A stretch of 64,000 nucleotides of DNA, taken from assembly GCF_001428545.1 (NCBI RefSeq), contig NZ_LMHZ01000001.1, positions 310,961 to 374,960 of the forward strand. The letters run 5' to 3'. The stretch is from Noviherbaspirillum sp. Root189. GTDB taxonomy: Bacteria; Pseudomonadota; Gammaproteobacteria; Burkholderiales; Burkholderiaceae_D. Each line of letters opens with the position of its first letter. Position 1 is the stretch's first letter. A model generated the notes under the pieces. That model did not search any database and was not told where the DNA came from. It saw only the letters and a list, made by a program, of their open reading frames with translations. Positions 52,166-63,867 of this stretch are shown piece by piece. The translations under genes were made by a program, and so were the position numbers.

Positions 52166-53932
52166 ATGCCGTCCTTGACTACCTTTACTTGCGAGTATGC
52201 TCGCGCACGTCGTTTACATCGATTCCATGTGCCGTCGGCAAGAACCGCTTGTGCCATTGCCGTTGTGCTATTGCTGACCGCCTGCGGCTCGGTGCCGATT
52301 CAACCCCTGAGCCAGGCCGAACTCGATAAACAGACGGTTGCCGATCGCACTGCGGCACAGCAGGGTATTCCTGGCATCCAGGGCGAACTGTCGATGGATG
52401 AAGCCGTCGCCCGTGCGCTCAAGTACAACCTGGATCGCCGCACCCGGATGATGGAAGAAGCGCTGGCGCTCAACCAGCTCGACGCCGCAAGCTGGGACAT
52501 GCTGCCCAAGCTGACGGCCAGCGCCGGCTATGCATCGCGCAACAAGAATCTGATTACCCGCAGCGAAGACGCGGTCACCGGCTTACCCTCGCTTGCCAAT
52601 CCCTATATTTCCTCGGAACGGAACCATCAGATCTATGATCTTGGCCTGACATGGAACCTGCTCGATTTCGGGCTGAGTTATGTCTACGCCAAGCAGCAGG
52701 GCGACCGCGTCATGATCGCCGCCGAACGCCGCCGCAAGGCCATGCATACGCTGATCCAGGATGTGCGCACCGCATTCTGGCGTACCGCCAGCGCGCAAAA
52801 GCTGCGCGATGACGTCAAGAACGCGATCGTGCTTGCCGAGGATGCGCTGCAGGATGCACGCAAGGCCGAAACCGAACGCGTGCGCTCGCCGATCGATGCA
52901 CTGCGCTATCAGCGTCAGTTGCTGGAAAACCTGCGCCTGCTGGAAAGCATTGAGCAGGAATTGTCATCCGGTCGCATCGAGTTGGCCAGCCTGATGAACA
53001 CGCCGCTTAACCTGGATTTCCGTGTACAGGAGCCGAGCGACACGGTTGACGCCACGCTATTGGATGTGCCGGTACAGCGCATGGAGGACATGGCGGTAAC
53101 CCAGAACGCGGATATCCGCGAACAGTTCTACACCAGTCGCATCGCGGTCGAGGAAACCAAGCGCACCATGCTGCGCCTGTTTCCGAATTTGTCCTTCAAC
53201 TACAACGTCAAGTATGACACCGACCGTTTCCTGATCAATAACCACTGGAACGACACCGGCCTGCAGCTTTCGTACAACCTGTTCAACCTGCTATCGGCGC
53301 CGGCACAGAAAAAACTGGCCGATGCCGGCGTCAAGCTTGCCGACCAGCGCCGTATCGCCGCGCAGATGACCGTACTCACCCAGGTGCACTTGTCACGCTT
53401 GTCTTATCAGATCGCGTATCGCCAGTATGTGCGCGCAGACCAGGTATGGCAGGCCGATGCCAAGATCGCCCAGCATATCAAGAACCGCGAAACCGCCGAA
53501 ACCCAGAGCAAGCTTGAACAGGTCGCCAACAGTACGACCGCCATCCTCAGCCTGTTGCGCCGCTATCAATCGCTGTCGCAAGTACAAGCGGCCGCCAGCA
53601 AGCTGCAGGCCACGATGGGACTGGAACCGGTGATCGGCAGTGTGACCGAGATGTCGCTGGAAGACCTGACCCGGTCGGTGGGAACTTCCATGCGCGACTG
53701 GAGCCGTCAGCTGGACAAATCTCCGCAACCGGCGACGCAAGCATCGGATCCGCTAAAGACTGGTGCCGTCAAAAGCGACCCTGCCGCGTCGACACCGTTG
53801 CAGGCAATGGCCTTGCGCATGACGAGGGAAGTTGGTCCGGGTCGTGAGCAAACTGGAAGCATCGGGGATCAGTTCATCGCAATCGCGACGCAGGATATGG
53901 GAACATCACCCGCGATGGACGTGATGGAGTGA
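52166..53932 (+). CDS. TolC-family outer-membrane lipoprotein (long form), part of the adhesin secretion operon
   Basis: The start is set at the ATG of MPSLTTFTCEYARARR (52166); the SD is weak. The 588-residue protein has a lipobox (LLTACGSV) about 45 residues in and two OEP/TolC repeats rich in Ala, Gln and Arg coiled-coil (SMDEAVARALKYNLDRRTRMMEEAL; FWRTASAQKLRDDV). It is longer than typical TolC (about 430-500), with an N-terminal extension and a roughly 90-residue Pro/Ser-rich C-terminal tail. Its stop overlaps the next gene, so it and the adaptor are co-translated. Its likely role is the outer-membrane channel for the giant repeat protein encoded two genes downstream. Confidence 0.87.
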   Translation: MPSLTTFTCEYARARRLHRFHVPSARTACAIAVVLLLTACGSVPIQPLSQAELDKQTVADRTAAQQGIPGIQGELSMDEAVARALKYNLDRRTRMMEEALALNQLDAASWDMLPKLTASAGYASRNKNLITRSEDAVTGLPSLANPYISSERNHQIYDLGLTWNLLDFGLSYVYAKQQGDRVMIAAERRRKAMHTLIQDVRTAFWRTASAQKLRDDVKNAIVLAEDALQDARKAETERVRSPIDALRYQRQLLENLRLLESIEQELSSGRIELASLMNTPLNLDFRVQEPSDTVDATLLDVPVQRMEDMAVTQNADIREQFYTSRIAVEETKRTMLRLFPNLSFNYNVKYDTDRFLINNHWNDTGLQLSYNLFNLLSAPAQKKLADAGVKLADQRRIAAQMTVLTQVHLSRLSYQIAYRQYVRADQVWQADAKIAQHIKNRETAETQSKLEQVANSTTAILSLLRRYQSLSQVQAAASKLQATMGLEPVIGSVTEMSLEDLTRSVGTSMRDWSRQLDKSPQPATQASDPLKTGAVKSDPAASTPLQAMALRMTREVGPGREQTGSIGDQFIAIATQDMGTSPAMDVME

Positions 53933-53937
53933 CCGAC

Positions 53938-54735
53938 ATGAATTTCAATGACAAAGAAGGTCGAGTTTCATTCGCAGCGATCGCTGCATTGCTGCTGTCC
54001 GCATGCGTCTCGGCCAATGCACAGCAAGCTGCAGCGACGCCCGCACCGGCAAGAGCCGCGCTGGAAAAGCAGGACATCCGCGCGCAGCTTTCACCGCGCC
54101 GTTTTACCACCGTTGCCGCAGAAATTGGCGCCAAGATCAGCCGCATTAGCGTTGTCGAAGGAGGCCGTTTCAAGGCTGGCCAGACTCTGGTATCGCTCGA
54201 CTGTTCGCTGCAGGCAGCGCAGTTGCAAAAGGCCAAGGCGTCGCTAACCGCTGCTGAACGCACGTATAGCGGCAACAAGCGCCTAGCCGAGCTGAACTCG
54301 GTTGGCAAGGTGGAACTGGAAGTGTCCGAAGCCGAAACCTCCAAGGCCAAGGCCGAAGTCACACTGATGAACGTTTCCCTCGACAAATGCCATATCGCCG
54401 CGCCCTTCAGTGGACGTGTGGTTGAGCAGCGCGTGCGCGAACAACAATTCGTGCAGCCGGGACAGCCGATGCTCGACATCCTCGACGACAGTGTCCTCGA
54501 ACTCGAGTTTCTGGTGCCGTCACGCTGGCTGGCGTGGCTGAAAGCAGGTTATGGATTCCAGGTACGCATCGATGAAACCGGCAAGAGTTACCCGGCCAAG
54601 ATTCTGCGCCTCGGCGCGAGGGTGGATCCGGTCAGCCAGTCGGTGAAGGCAGTTGCCACCGTGGACGGCAACTTTCCCGAGCTGATGGCGGGTATGAGCG
54701 GCAAGATTGCGCTCGTGCCGCCGGCAGGGCAATAA
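53938..54735 (+). CDS. Short HlyD/RND-type periplasmic adaptor
   Basis: The start at MNFNDKEGRVSF (53938) has GGAG eight bases upstream; a GTG at 53929 overlapping the previous stop is the alternative. The 265-residue protein has a signal peptide (lipobox-like LSACVSAN) and a minimal adaptor fold: lipoyl half-motifs AEIGAKISRISVVEGGRFKAGQTLVSLDC and HIAAPFSGRVVEQRV around one short helical hairpin, then a beta-barrel. It is shorter than usual adaptors (350-420), lacking the C-terminal membrane-proximal domain. It should bridge to the TolC homologue. No inner-membrane pump or ABC ATPase is adjacent. Confidence 0.85.
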   Translation: MNFNDKEGRVSFAAIAALLLSACVSANAQQAAATPAPARAALEKQDIRAQLSPRRFTTVAAEIGAKISRISVVEGGRFKAGQTLVSLDCSLQAAQLQKAKASLTAAERTYSGNKRLAELNSVGKVELEVSEAETSKAKAEVTLMNVSLDKCHIAAPFSGRVVEQRVREQQFVQPGQPMLDILDDSVLELEFLVPSRWLAWLKAGYGFQVRIDETGKSYPAKILRLGARVDPVSQSVKAVATVDGNFPELMAGMSGKIALVPPAGQ

Positions 54736-54771
54736 CAACATTTTTAAACAGTCTTCGGCAGGAGCATCAAT

Positions 54772-57700
54772 ATGAAACCAACCAACAAGAATCGTCGCGC
54801 GCTGGTGAATCCCCGTCCCGGCATGATGGCGCTTGAAGCGAGAATCATGTTTGATGCCGCAGTCGTTGATACGGCCGTCGCAGCAAAAAACGTCGTCGAT
54901 GCGGCGATCAAGGATGCGACAAAAGTTGAAGCGGCTCCGAGCAGGGTGGTGGCTGCCGATGTAAAGCCTTCGCAAGCGGATCCAAAAAACGCGACAAGTG
55001 ATGCGGCAGGCACTGCCGGCACGAATCCAGCGGTGCGGGAATTGGCAACCCGCGACATTCAGATTTTCCGTAACGATGCAACAACGCCGGAATTGAAGGA
55101 GGCGATGTTGCGGGCAGAACAGGCGATTCGTGACTATCTGACCACACAAAGCAGTGACTCGCTGTTTTCCTTGTTCAACGCCGGAATGAACAGCGCCTCG
55201 CAGGCGTGGCAGAGCAATGCGGATGCGTTGCGGCTTGATATCCTGGACGGTCGGTACACGCTCCAGGTCAAAGTGGTCAGCAGTGCGGATATCGGTGGTG
55301 TTTTCGCTGCCTTTGCGGCTCAGGGAACGGATGGCCAAGCAACCATTTTCATCAATCAGGAGTGGCTCGCCCGAAATCCTTCAACCGAAACAGTCAGCCG
55401 CGTACTGGTCGAAGAGTTCGGTCACGGGATGGATCGATACCTGAATGCCGGCGTCGATACGCCTGGTGACGAAGGCGAATCGTTCGCCGCCAGCGTCCTC
55501 AACTTGAATTTCAGCGAAAGCGACCGACTTCGCATCGCTTCGGAAAATGACCACTCGACAATCTATGTCGACGGGCAGGCGATCGAGATCGAAGAAGCTG
55601 CATTGACGTTTAGTGCGGTGTATAAGGGACAGCCAAGTTCATGGAGCCAGGAAGCGAATCAGATCGCCAATGTCGCGACGATCACAGGAACAAACTTCAA
55701 ATTTACTTCGCTCGATCCAAGCGCTCCCTATTTCTCCGGTAACAATGTCTCCGGGGTATTGACGTACACAGACAATAGCGGTCAGACGCAATCCGTCAGT
55801 GGTGTGATAAGCCGACTGGTCAAAACGGGTAATACGGTTGAAGCCCTGTTTTTCTATGCATGGGGCAATACCACCGTCATCGGTGACGGCGGCACCGGCC
55901 CCGGGAAAGATACTGCGGAGACCGCATACCTGCTCTGTATCGATCCTACCAAATTTACCGTCGGCCAGAACTACAACACCAGTAGCGATCCGGTCGATAC
56001 GGCAATGAACAAACTGATCGTTCCGAATAGCGCACCGGTGGCCGCGAACGATAGTGCGACCGTTCTGGAAGATGCCACGTCGCCGGTCACCGGCAATCTG
56101 CTCAGCAACGACACGGACGCCAATGGCGATGCGCTACGGGTAACACAGTTCATCGTGTCCGGTCAGACCTATAGCGTCGTATCCGGTGCAGCGCAGTCTG
56201 CAACGCTTGCCGGTATCGGCAGCCTGACCATCGGCAGCAACGGTGCGTACAGCTTTTCGCCCGCAACGAACTATGCCGGCGCAGTGCCGGTGATTACCTA
56301 TACCGTCAGCGACGGTAGCGCCAGCACGACCGGCAGTTTTTCGATCCGTATTACCGCCGTCAACGATGCACCGGCCGGCACCGACACGAGCGTAACTATC
56401 AGGCAGGGAAACACCTATACCTTTTCCGCTGCCGACTTTGGATTCACCGACCTGAACGATACGCCGACCAATACGCTGTCGGCAGTCAAGATCACCACAC
56501 TGCCTAATAACGGCACGCTGACACTCAATGGCGTGGCCGTGACCACCGGTCAGATAGTCGCCGCTGCGGACATTTCCAAACTGGTATTTACTTCGGCGAG
56601 TGCCGGTACGGTGTCGTTTACGTTCCAGGTAAAAGATAACGGCGGAACAAGCAATGGCGATAAAGACCTTGACGAGTCGGCGAATACCGTCAATGTGACG
56701 GTCACCGCACTCAATAGTGCGCCGGTCGCCGGGACCGCCTCGGTTACCGCTACCGAAGCGGGCGGGGTGGCAAATGCCACTCTTGGTACCGATCCCTCGG
56801 GGAACCTGATTACCTCATTTGCCAGTGATCCGGACGGCGATACCCTCAGCGTATCAGGCGTTAGCAGCGGGACCGAATCCAAAACCATTGCGGCATCAGG
56901 CAGCACCAGCATACAAGGCACTTACGGGACGCTGACCATTGCGGCAAACGGCACTTACACCTACCAGGTAACGAATAGCGCAGCCGCAGTTCAGGCCTTA
57001 CTGAACAACAGTGGTAAGGATGTTTTCAGTTATACGGTGAAGGATCCCTCCGGCCTGACATCGACTAACACGTTTACCGTCACGATCAATGGCAGCAATG
57101 ATGCGCCGGTGGCGGTTGCCGATTTCAATTCGGCTAAGGAGCAAGATTCCGGCACAAGCTACGCGGGAACGGCTACCGGCAATGTATTGACGAACGACAC
57201 AGATCCCGATACTGGGGACACGAAGACAGTGGTAGGTCTGGTCGCGAGCGCCACTGCGGCGGCTACTTCTGCGACAAATGCCAATCAAATCACAGTTACT
57301 TCGTTGGGAAACTTGTCTTCTAATCAGACAAAGGACTACGCTAATGTTGGCGATGTTTTACAGGTCACTAACGGCGCCACTACTGTTTACGATAAAAACC
57401 CTTCAAATCTGGCAAATCGTATAACCGTAACTGCGGTGGATTCTGCAACAAAAACCATCACATTAAGTTCCACCGTAAATATTCCTTCAGGTTCGACAAT
57501 CGAGTTCTGGGAGCCAAATAACGGGGGGCAGATTTCCGGCAACAGCTTCTATCAAACCAATGGAGGCTCAGTCGCGGCGTCAAATTTGACTAAAACGATA
57601 TCGGTATCTGCGATTAGCGGCAGCATTCTGACCGGTATGACGGTAACAGGAACAGGAATTCCTGCAAACACGACGGTCACTGCTGTAAATGGAAGCACGT

Positions 57701-60700
57701 TGACACTAAGTAACGATGTTGCTTTAAACACTTCTACGGCATTATCGTTTTCGCTTGCACCGGCTAGCTCAATTCACGGGCAGCGCGGCACACTTAATTT
57801 GTCCGCTGACGGTACTTATACCTACACAATTACGAATACAAGCTTAGCGGCAGGTCAGACCTACGGTGAAGCCTTTACTTATACCATGCGTGATTCGTCT
57901 GGCCTCACGAGTTCGGCCATTCTTACCATTCGCATAGAAGGCACTACAAATAACACGGAGCCGCTCGTCAATAATGCTGTGGCGACAGCGGTGGAATCCG
58001 GGTTTGACAGCAATGGCTCGGCGGTTGGCACAAACCCTACCTCTGGAACGGTTACTTGGACCGGTAATGGCACGGTTACATCCGCTTGGTCCGACAAGAC
58101 ACCGGGGACTACTGGAATGACCGTCTCCGGCACTTATGGCTCGCTTACCATTGCAGCAAACGGTACCTATACCTATACAGTAGCAAACAGTAATTCAACG
58201 GTCGATGCCCTCAATATTGGTGACACGCTGACCGATGTATTTTTTTACAAGGTGACCAATGGATCAGTGTACGGGGTTGCCAAACTGACCGTGACGATAG
58301 AGGGCGCTAACGACGCACCTGTCGCCTTTGTCGATGCCGCTACCGCTAGCGAAAAAGGCGGCTCGAACAATGGCTCAGGCGGATATGATCCATCCGGCAA
58401 CGTCCTGCGCAACGATACCGATGTGGATGCCGGTGACACCCGTAACGTCAGCAATGTCATCGCGGGAACGGGCACCCCGAACGTGACAGTGGCCGCATCA
58501 AGCACCTCGGGCACGAACCCTACGTCGGTCAATGGCAGTTACGGTACGCTCAAAATAGGTGCTGACGGCAGCTACGTCTATACCGTCGATAATGCCAATG
58601 CCGCGGTCGAAGCGCTGGCAATTGGCAACACGCTGACGGATGCCTTCACTTATGAGATCAAGGACAGCAAGGGAAAAACCGCAACCGCCACCTTGACCGT
58701 GACGATCAACGGCGCCGCCGATGAACACGCACCGGTCAATACATTGTCAGGGACGCCGACGATAACCGAGTACGGCTCAACGTCAATTCAGTTGTCGGTG
58801 TCCGATCAGGATACCGACGTCACCAGCGCACGCATTACCGTTACCTCCGGAAAACTGAGCATCGGCGCATTGAACGGCGCGACGCTCAGCGCTGGCAGCA
58901 ATGGTTCCAATCAACTGACATTGTCCGGGACGCAAGTCCAGATCAATGCGGCGTTGGCGACACTGACATATCAAGCCGGCGACGTGTATGCCGCTTCCGA
59001 TACCTTGATGCTGGTAACGACCGATTCCACCGGTAACACCGATACGGATACCCTGGCCATCGCCATCACTGCGGACAACAGAGCGCTCACGGTCAACAGT
59101 CCGACAGTCAATGAAGCGTCTCCGTATGCGATCTTCACCGTGAGCGGCCAGGCCGGGCAGCGCATCACCTTATCCCTTGCCGAAACGGGAAGCGGGACCG
59201 GGAATGCTTCGAGCGGCATGGACTACCTGCCTGATCTTGAATATTTCAACGGAAGTGCCTGGGTCGCTTATACCGGTGGTACGGTCCAGATTCCCGGCAG
59301 TTCTGGTGCCGCCGACCTGCTGGTTCGCGTCGCCATCCTGAATGACAAGACATATGAAGGAAGTGAATCCTTTCAGCTGGTTGCCGCAAACTCCGCTGGC
59401 GGATCGTTTACCGGGGTCGGCACGATCACGGATGATGGCAGCGGCACGATTTACAAGCCCGACGGAACCCAAAACACGACTACCGGCAAGGACGACGATC
59501 GCGCGTTCGGCGTGAGCGACGTATCCGTCAATGAGGGGGCGGGATACGCGGTATTCAGCGTCTCAGGCGCGATCGGGCAGGTGATCAGCCTTGACCTGAC
59601 CAATGCAAGCGCAACCAATGACGACCATGGAACGACCCTGGAATACTCCAGCGATGGCACTACCTGGACCGCTTATACCGGTGCCTTCACGATGACAGGG
59701 ACTTCCGTCCAGGTGCGGGTCAGTATCACCAATGACAATATTTACGAAGGTCAGGAATCGTTTGCACTGACTGCAGCCAATGTCGGTGGAAAATCGGCCA
59801 TCGGCATTGCCACTATTTTTGACGATGGAACCGGCGCCGGTGGCACGAACAATGACACCCCAACGCTTTCGACATCCAATGTCACGGTATCCGAGGGAAG
59901 CGATGCGGTGTTCACCATCACGGCGGACAAGATCAGCAATACCGCGATTACTTTCACGCCTGTCCTGAGTAACGGGACCGCGGTGATCGGAACCGACACC
60001 GCTGCAACCGGTACGTTGTCGGTTTCTACAGATGAAGGAACAACGTGGAATGCTGTCGGCTCCAGCGTCAGCATTCCTGGCGGCCAGACTTCCATTCAAC
60101 TGAAAATTACCACCGTCAATGACGGCCTTGCGGAAACCAACGAAACCTTTAGCTTGAGTACCGGCAGCATCATCGGTGCCGTAACCAATCCGGCCGGCGT
60201 AACAAGCACAGCGACCATCGTGGAGAGCGCGGCTATTGCGGATACCGCGAGCGCAACGGAAGCCGGCGGCATCGCTAACGCGACGGTGGGCACCGACCCG
60301 ACCGGCAATGTACTCACCAACGATACAGGTAACCCGATCACGCTGATAAAAGCGCAGACCGGGACCGCTATCACAGGCGGTGCGTCTTCTGTTGGCGCCC
60401 TCAGTACCGCCAATAACAATGGCACGACGCTGACCGGTAGCTATGGCAGTCTGGTGATCGGTGCGGACGGCAGCTATGTCTACACCGTCGATAACAGCAA
60501 TACGGCTGTACAGGCGCTCAATGCCAACGGCACGCTGACGGAGAAGTTCAGCTACCAGATTCAGGATCTCGCGAACCATACGTCGGACGCCACGCTGACC
60601 GTAACGATACATGGTGCAAATGACGCGCCTGCAGCAACGACGACATCGAATCAGACAGCGACGGTCGGTCAGGCGCTGTCGGGGCAAGTCAATGCGTTTA

Positions 60701-63700
60701 CGGACGTTGATAATACGGGACTTACCTACACTGCTACGCTATCTGACGGCAGTGCTCTGCCTCCGTGGTTGCAGTTCAACAGCAACACGTGCACGTTCAG
60801 CGGTACGCCGACCATCGGCGCGGTAGGCACTTATGTTCTGAAGGTGACCGGCAGCGATGGCAGCCTGTCGGACAGCACCACATTCAGCCTCGCAGTGCAG
60901 AACGGAACTGCCCCGGCCCAGACCTTGACCATCGCATCCATGACCAAGGACTCTGGCGTAGCGACGGATTTCATCACGAATGACGGAACGGCAAATCGTA
61001 CGGTCACCGGGTCGCTGAGCGCCGTATTGGGTGCCGATGAGGTCGTGGAAGTATCGTTCGATAGTGGGGCGACGTGGACGACGGCGACCACAAGCGGCAC
61101 AGGCTGGACTGTGAGCGACACGGGCGCCCATGGCGGCGACTGGACGATCCAGGCGCGCGTGAAAGATACATCGACCAGCCTGACCGGGACGGCTGCGAGC
61201 AAGAACGTCAAACTGGATACTGTCGGCCCGGCTGCGGTCGACGGAACGCTGACGATTGCGGAAAACTCAAGCAATGCCAGCAGCGTGGGATCTGTTACGG
61301 CTACCGATACAAATGGCCCGGTCAGTTATACATTGACCGACGATGCCGGCGGGCGCTTTGCTATTGGAAACACCGGTGCCGTGACCGTTTCCGATGGCAC
61401 GCTGCTCAACTATGAAGTCGCAACCACGCATAACATCACCGTGCGGGCAACCGATGCTGCCGGCAACACCACTGATAAGATATTGACGGTGACCGTCACT
61501 AATGTGGACGAACGTGCGCCGGCATTTACTTCGGGCACAACCGCCAATGTCGCCGAAGCACAAAACCTGTTGTATACCGCAGCAGCGACAGACACTGTCG
61601 ACTTTACCAACCAGATTGTCAGCTACAGCCTCAAACCGTCGACAGGCGATGCAGACGTGTTGAGCATTGATACGAGTACCGGAAAAGTTACCCTGACAAC
61701 AGATAACCTCAGCTACGCCGGCAAGGCGACATACACCTTCACCGTCATCGCAAGCGATGCGACCGGCAATCAAAGCGAGCAAGCAGTGACGGTCAGCGTC
61801 AACGATCCGAATGCCGGAAATCAGCCGGCGTCGGAAGTGGATTTCACCAACACAAGCACGAACATTGTCGAAAACACTTCGACGACTGGCGGTATCAAGG
61901 TCGCCGATATTACGGTCACCGACGATGGCAAGGGCACGAACACCTTGAGCCTGACGGGTGACGATGCCGGCAAGTTCGAAATCCGAAATGGCAACGCGTT
62001 GTATTTCATCGGGTCCAGTCCGGATTTTGAAACCAGAACCAGCTACAGCGTGACGGTGAGTGTCGATGATCTAACGGTCGGAACGACACCGGACGTGTCG
62101 AAAGTATTTACGCTGAACGTCACCAACGTTGACGAAGTGGCACCTGTGTTTGGTTCCGGCGACACGGCAAGTGTGACCGAAGGCCAGAACCTGTTGTACA
62201 CGGCGCAGGCTACGGACGAGCAAGACTTTACCAACAAGGTCGTGACCTACAGTCTGAAGAGCGGGAATAATGATGATGCTGCGCTTCTTGCCATCGACGC
62301 TACAACAGGCAAAGTCACGCGTGCTACGGGGAATCTCGACTTCGAAGCCAAAGCGAGCTACAGCTTCACCGTCGTGGCGAAAGATGCAACAGGCAATGCC
62401 ACGGAAAAGACAGTCACGGTTAGCGTGACAAATGTCGATGAAGTCGCTCCGGCCATTACTTCTGCTGCAACCGCCAATGCCATCGAGAATCAGAACCTGC
62501 TCTATACCGCGGTGGCCACGGATACCGTCGATTTCACGGACAAGGCGGTCACTTACAGCCTGAAGGCAGGTGTCGGCGATGAAGCGGCGCTTGCCATCAA
62601 TGCAACGACCGGTGCGGTGACGCTGGCAAGTGGCAACCTCGATTTTGAGACCAAGAGCAGTTATACCGTCACTGTCATTGCACGTGATGCTACCGGCAAC
62701 AGCAGTGAAAGGACTGTGGTTGTTACTGTGGCAGATGTCGATGAAACGGTGCCAGCTCCCGCACCAGCACCGGCTCCCACGCCAACGCCAACGCCAACGC
62801 CAACGCCCACGCCCACGCCAACGCCAACGCCAACGCCAACGCCAACGCCCACGCCAACGCCAACGCCAACGCCAACGCCAACGCCAATACCAACACCAAC
62901 ACCGACACCGACACCGACACCGACACCAGTTCCAACGCCCGCACCTGAGCCGGCTCCCACACCTGCGCCTGTGCCAACGCCAGCTCCGACCCCCGTACCT
63001 GAGCCAGCTCCGGTTCCTGTGCCAACACCCGTGCCTGTTCCTGCGCCGGTCCCAGCACCGACCCCGATACCGACGCCAGCGCCTGCGCCCGTACCCGTCG
63101 TGGAACCACCGGCACCGGTCAGCACCCCGGCACCCGCACCCGTTGCAACGCCACCCGCTGCTCCAACCATCGTTGTCGATCCACGCGGTGCCACCGTGGC
63201 CGTGCCGAGCTTCAGCGACAACAGCAGTGTATCCACGATCGCCGCCGCACCAGGCAGCCTGGTTGGCAACGATGCATCACGGACTGGCATAGGCCGCGCC
63301 GCATCGGCCACCGATATCCCAGCCGAACAAGTGATCCGCCGCTCGGCCGAACTGAGCGACGTCTATACCCGATCCGAAGGCTTTCGTACGGTGGTCGCAA
63401 AAGCGGATGAGCCCGCGCTTGTGATCTTCCGCGGCGTGCCGGACCAGTACACCGAAAGTGGCGCGCGCATTTCGCTGACCGTACCCGCTGATGCCTTTGC
63501 GCATACCCAGCCGAAGGAAGTGGTCCGCCTGGCAGCCACCCTGCAGGATGGCCGCCCCTTGCCAACCTGGGTGCAGTTCAATGCCCAGACCGGGCAGTTC
63601 ACCGGCGAGGTCCCTAACGGTACGGCAGGCGAACTGCGCATCAAGGTGATTGCACGCGACATGCAGGGACGCGAAGCGACCGCGCTTTTCCGTGTCAATA

Positions 63701-63858
63701 TCGGCAACGTCAATCCAAAAACCATCGAGGGCGGCAAGAACCCCGGCAAGGCCAGTCTGTCTGATCAGCTGCGGCAACCCGCCATGTCCACGCGTCACTC
63801 CGAGCGCGTGGCGGAAGGTAGTCGCAGTACCGCCGGCCAGGTCCGGCGCTTTGGATAG
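54772..63858 (+). CDS. Giant repeat adhesin (LEPR-XLL-type N-terminus, VCBS, Calx-beta and cadherin-like repeats)
   Basis: The 3,028-residue protein has no Sec signal. Residues 21-29 read LEARIMFDA, a variant of the LEPR-XLL sorting-type motif of very large secreted proteins. A domain at about 100-290 contains [13 protein letters not shown] and [12 protein letters not shown]. From about 419 come VCBS-type repeats (419, 647, 774, 1061, 1178 and 1818, with the NDAPV / GTYGTLTI / ADGSYVYTV pattern), three Calx-beta-like units (about 1437, 1577, 1697), a dystroglycan-type Ig domain (about 1948) and cadherin-like repeats (about 2157-2660). A Pro-Thr spacer follows (2660-2800), then a final [16 protein letters not shown] domain. 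No RTX nonapeptides are seen. It is probably exported by the flanking TolC/HlyD genes and displayed at the surface. Confidence 0.87.
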   Translation: MKPTNKNRRALVNPRPGMMALEARIMFDAAVVDTAVAAKNVVDAAIKDATKVEAAPSRVVAADVKPSQADPKNATSDAAGTAGTNPAVRELATRDIQIFRNDATTPELKEAMLRAEQAIRDYLTTQSSDSLFSLFNAGMNSASQAWQSNADALRLDILDGRYTLQVKVVSSADIGGVFAAFAAQGTDGQATIFINQEWLARNPSTETVSRVLVEEFGHGMDRYLNAGVDTPGDEGESFAASVLNLNFSESDRLRIASENDHSTIYVDGQAIEIEEAALTFSAVYKGQPSSWSQEANQIANVATITGTNFKFTSLDPSAPYFSGNNVSGVLTYTDNSGQTQSVSGVISRLVKTGNTVEALFFYAWGNTTVIGDGGTGPGKDTAETAYLLCIDPTKFTVGQNYNTSSDPVDTAMNKLIVPNSAPVAANDSATVLEDATSPVTGNLLSNDTDANGDALRVTQFIVSGQTYSVVSGAAQSATLAGIGSLTIGSNGAYSFSPATNYAGAVPVITYTVSDGSASTTGSFSIRITAVNDAPAGTDTSVTIRQGNTYTFSAADFGFTDLNDTPTNTLSAVKITTLPNNGTLTLNGVAVTTGQIVAAADISKLVFTSASAGTVSFTFQVKDNGGTSNGDKDLDESANTVNVTVTALNSAPVAGTASVTATEAGGVANATLGTDPSGNLITSFASDPDGDTLSVSGVSSGTESKTIAASGSTSIQGTYGTLTIAANGTYTYQVTNSAAAVQALLNNSGKDVFSYTVKDPSGLTSTNTFTVTINGSNDAPVAVADFNSAKEQDSGTSYAGTATGNVLTNDTDPDTGDTKTVVGLVASATAAATSATNANQITVTSLGNLSSNQTKDYANVGDVLQVTNGATTVYDKNPSNLANRITVTAVDSATKTITLSSTVNIPSGSTIEFWEPNNGGQISGNSFYQTNGGSVAASNLTKTISVSAISGSILTGMTVTGTGIPANTTVTAVNGSTLTLSNDVALNTSTALSFSLAPASSIHGQRGTLNLSADGTYTYTITNTSLAAGQTYGEAFTYTMRDSSGLTSSAILTIRIEGTTNNTEPLVNNAVATAVESGFDSNGSAVGTNPTSGTVTWTGNGTVTSAWSDKTPGTTGMTVSGTYGSLTIAANGTYTYTVANSNSTVDALNIGDTLTDVFFYKVTNGSVYGVAKLTVTIEGANDAPVAFVDAATASEKGGSNNGSGGYDPSGNVLRNDTDVDAGDTRNVSNVIAGTGTPNVTVAASSTSGTNPTSVNGSYGTLKIGADGSYVYTVDNANAAVEALAIGNTLTDAFTYEIKDSKGKTATATLTVTINGAADEHAPVNTLSGTPTITEYGSTSIQLSVSDQDTDVTSARITVTSGKLSIGALNGATLSAGSNGSNQLTLSGTQVQINAALATLTYQAGDVYAASDTLMLVTTDSTGNTDTDTLAIAITADNRALTVNSPTVNEASPYAIFTVSGQAGQRITLSLAETGSGTGNASSGMDYLPDLEYFNGSAWVAYTGGTVQIPGSSGAADLLVRVAILNDKTYEGSESFQLVAANSAGGSFTGVGTITDDGSGTIYKPDGTQNTTTGKDDDRAFGVSDVSVNEGAGYAVFSVSGAIGQVISLDLTNASATNDDHGTTLEYSSDGTTWTAYTGAFTMTGTSVQVRVSITNDNIYEGQESFALTAANVGGKSAIGIATIFDDGTGAGGTNNDTPTLSTSNVTVSEGSDAVFTITADKISNTAITFTPVLSNGTAVIGTDTAATGTLSVSTDEGTTWNAVGSSVSIPGGQTSIQLKITTVNDGLAETNETFSLSTGSIIGAVTNPAGVTSTATIVESAAIADTASATEAGGIANATVGTDPTGNVLTNDTGNPITLIKAQTGTAITGGASSVGALSTANNNGTTLTGSYGSLVIGADGSYVYTVDNSNTAVQALNANGTLTEKFSYQIQDLANHTSDATLTVTIHGANDAPAATTTSNQTATVGQALSGQVNAFTDVDNTGLTYTATLSDGSALPPWLQFNSNTCTFSGTPTIGAVGTYVLKVTGSDGSLSDSTTFSLAVQNGTAPAQTLTIASMTKDSGVATDFITNDGTANRTVTGSLSAVLGADEVVEVSFDSGATWTTATTSGTGWTVSDTGAHGGDWTIQARVKDTSTSLTGTAASKNVKLDTVGPAAVDGTLTIAENSSNASSVGSVTATDTNGPVSYTLTDDAGGRFAIGNTGAVTVSDGTLLNYEVATTHNITVRATDAAGNTTDKILTVTVTNVDERAPAFTSGTTANVAEAQNLLYTAAATDTVDFTNQIVSYSLKPSTGDADVLSIDTSTGKVTLTTDNLSYAGKATYTFTVIASDATGNQSEQAVTVSVNDPNAGNQPASEVDFTNTSTNIVENTSTTGGIKVADITVTDDGKGTNTLSLTGDDAGKFEIRNGNALYFIGSSPDFETRTSYSVTVSVDDLTVGTTPDVSKVFTLNVTNVDEVAPVFGSGDTASVTEGQNLLYTAQATDEQDFTNKVVTYSLKSGNNDDAALLAIDATTGKVTRATGNLDFEAKASYSFTVVAKDATGNATEKTVTVSVTNVDEVAPAITSAATANAIENQNLLYTAVATDTVDFTDKAVTYSLKAGVGDEAALAINATTGAVTLASGNLDFETKSSYTVTVIARDATGNSSERTVVVTVADVDETVPAPAPAPAPTPTPTPTPTPTPTPTPTPTPTPTPTPTPTPTPTPTPIPTPTPTPTPTPTPVPTPAPEPAPTPAPVPTPAPTPVPEPAPVPVPTPVPVPAPVPAPTPIPTPAPAPVPVVEPPAPVSTPAPAPVATPPAAPTIVVDPRGATVAVPSFSDNSSVSTIAAAPGSLVGNDASRTGIGRAASATDIPAEQVIRRSAELSDVYTRSEGFRTVVAKADEPALVIFRGVPDQYTESGARISLTVPADAFAHTQPKEVVRLAATLQDGRPLPTWVQFNAQTGQFTGEVPNGTAGELRIKVIARDMQGREATALFRVNIGNVNPKTIEGGKNPGKASLSDQLRQPAMSTRHSERVAEGSRSTAGQVRRFG
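57240..57780 (+). other. AT-richer insertion inside a VCBS repeat of the adhesin
   Basis: The VCBS repeat starting near 57091 is interrupted by about 170-180 residues rich in Asn, Thr and Ser before its [15 protein letters not shown] end near 57785. The stretch is visibly richer in A and T than flanking repeats and lacks the repeat consensus. It is in frame. Confidence 0.6.
62776..62936 (+). repeat. Hexanucleotide tandem array encoding a Pro-Thr spacer
   Basis: More than twenty in-frame 6-base units (CCAACG, CCCACG, CCGACA and similar) encode an almost uninterrupted (Pro-Thr)n run, followed by Pro-Ala, Pro-Val and Pro-Glu dipeptides to about 63170. Loss or gain of units keeps the frame, so spacer length can vary. 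Confidence 0.9.
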
Positions 63859-63867
63859 GAATAGTTG

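Noticed and set aside
59563-60687. Minus-strand frame of 374 codons inside the adhesin gene
   Set aside because: The adhesin repeats continue through it in frame; the antisense translation is Arg/Gly-rich noise.
62776-62936. CRISPR-like repeat array
   Set aside because: Units are contiguous 6-mers inside a reading frame, with no spacers and no cas genes.
62661-63311. Minus-strand Gly/Val-rich frame (216 codons) over the Pro-Thr spacer
   Set aside because: It resembles a PE-PGRS-like protein only because it is the complement of the CCAACG hexamer array.
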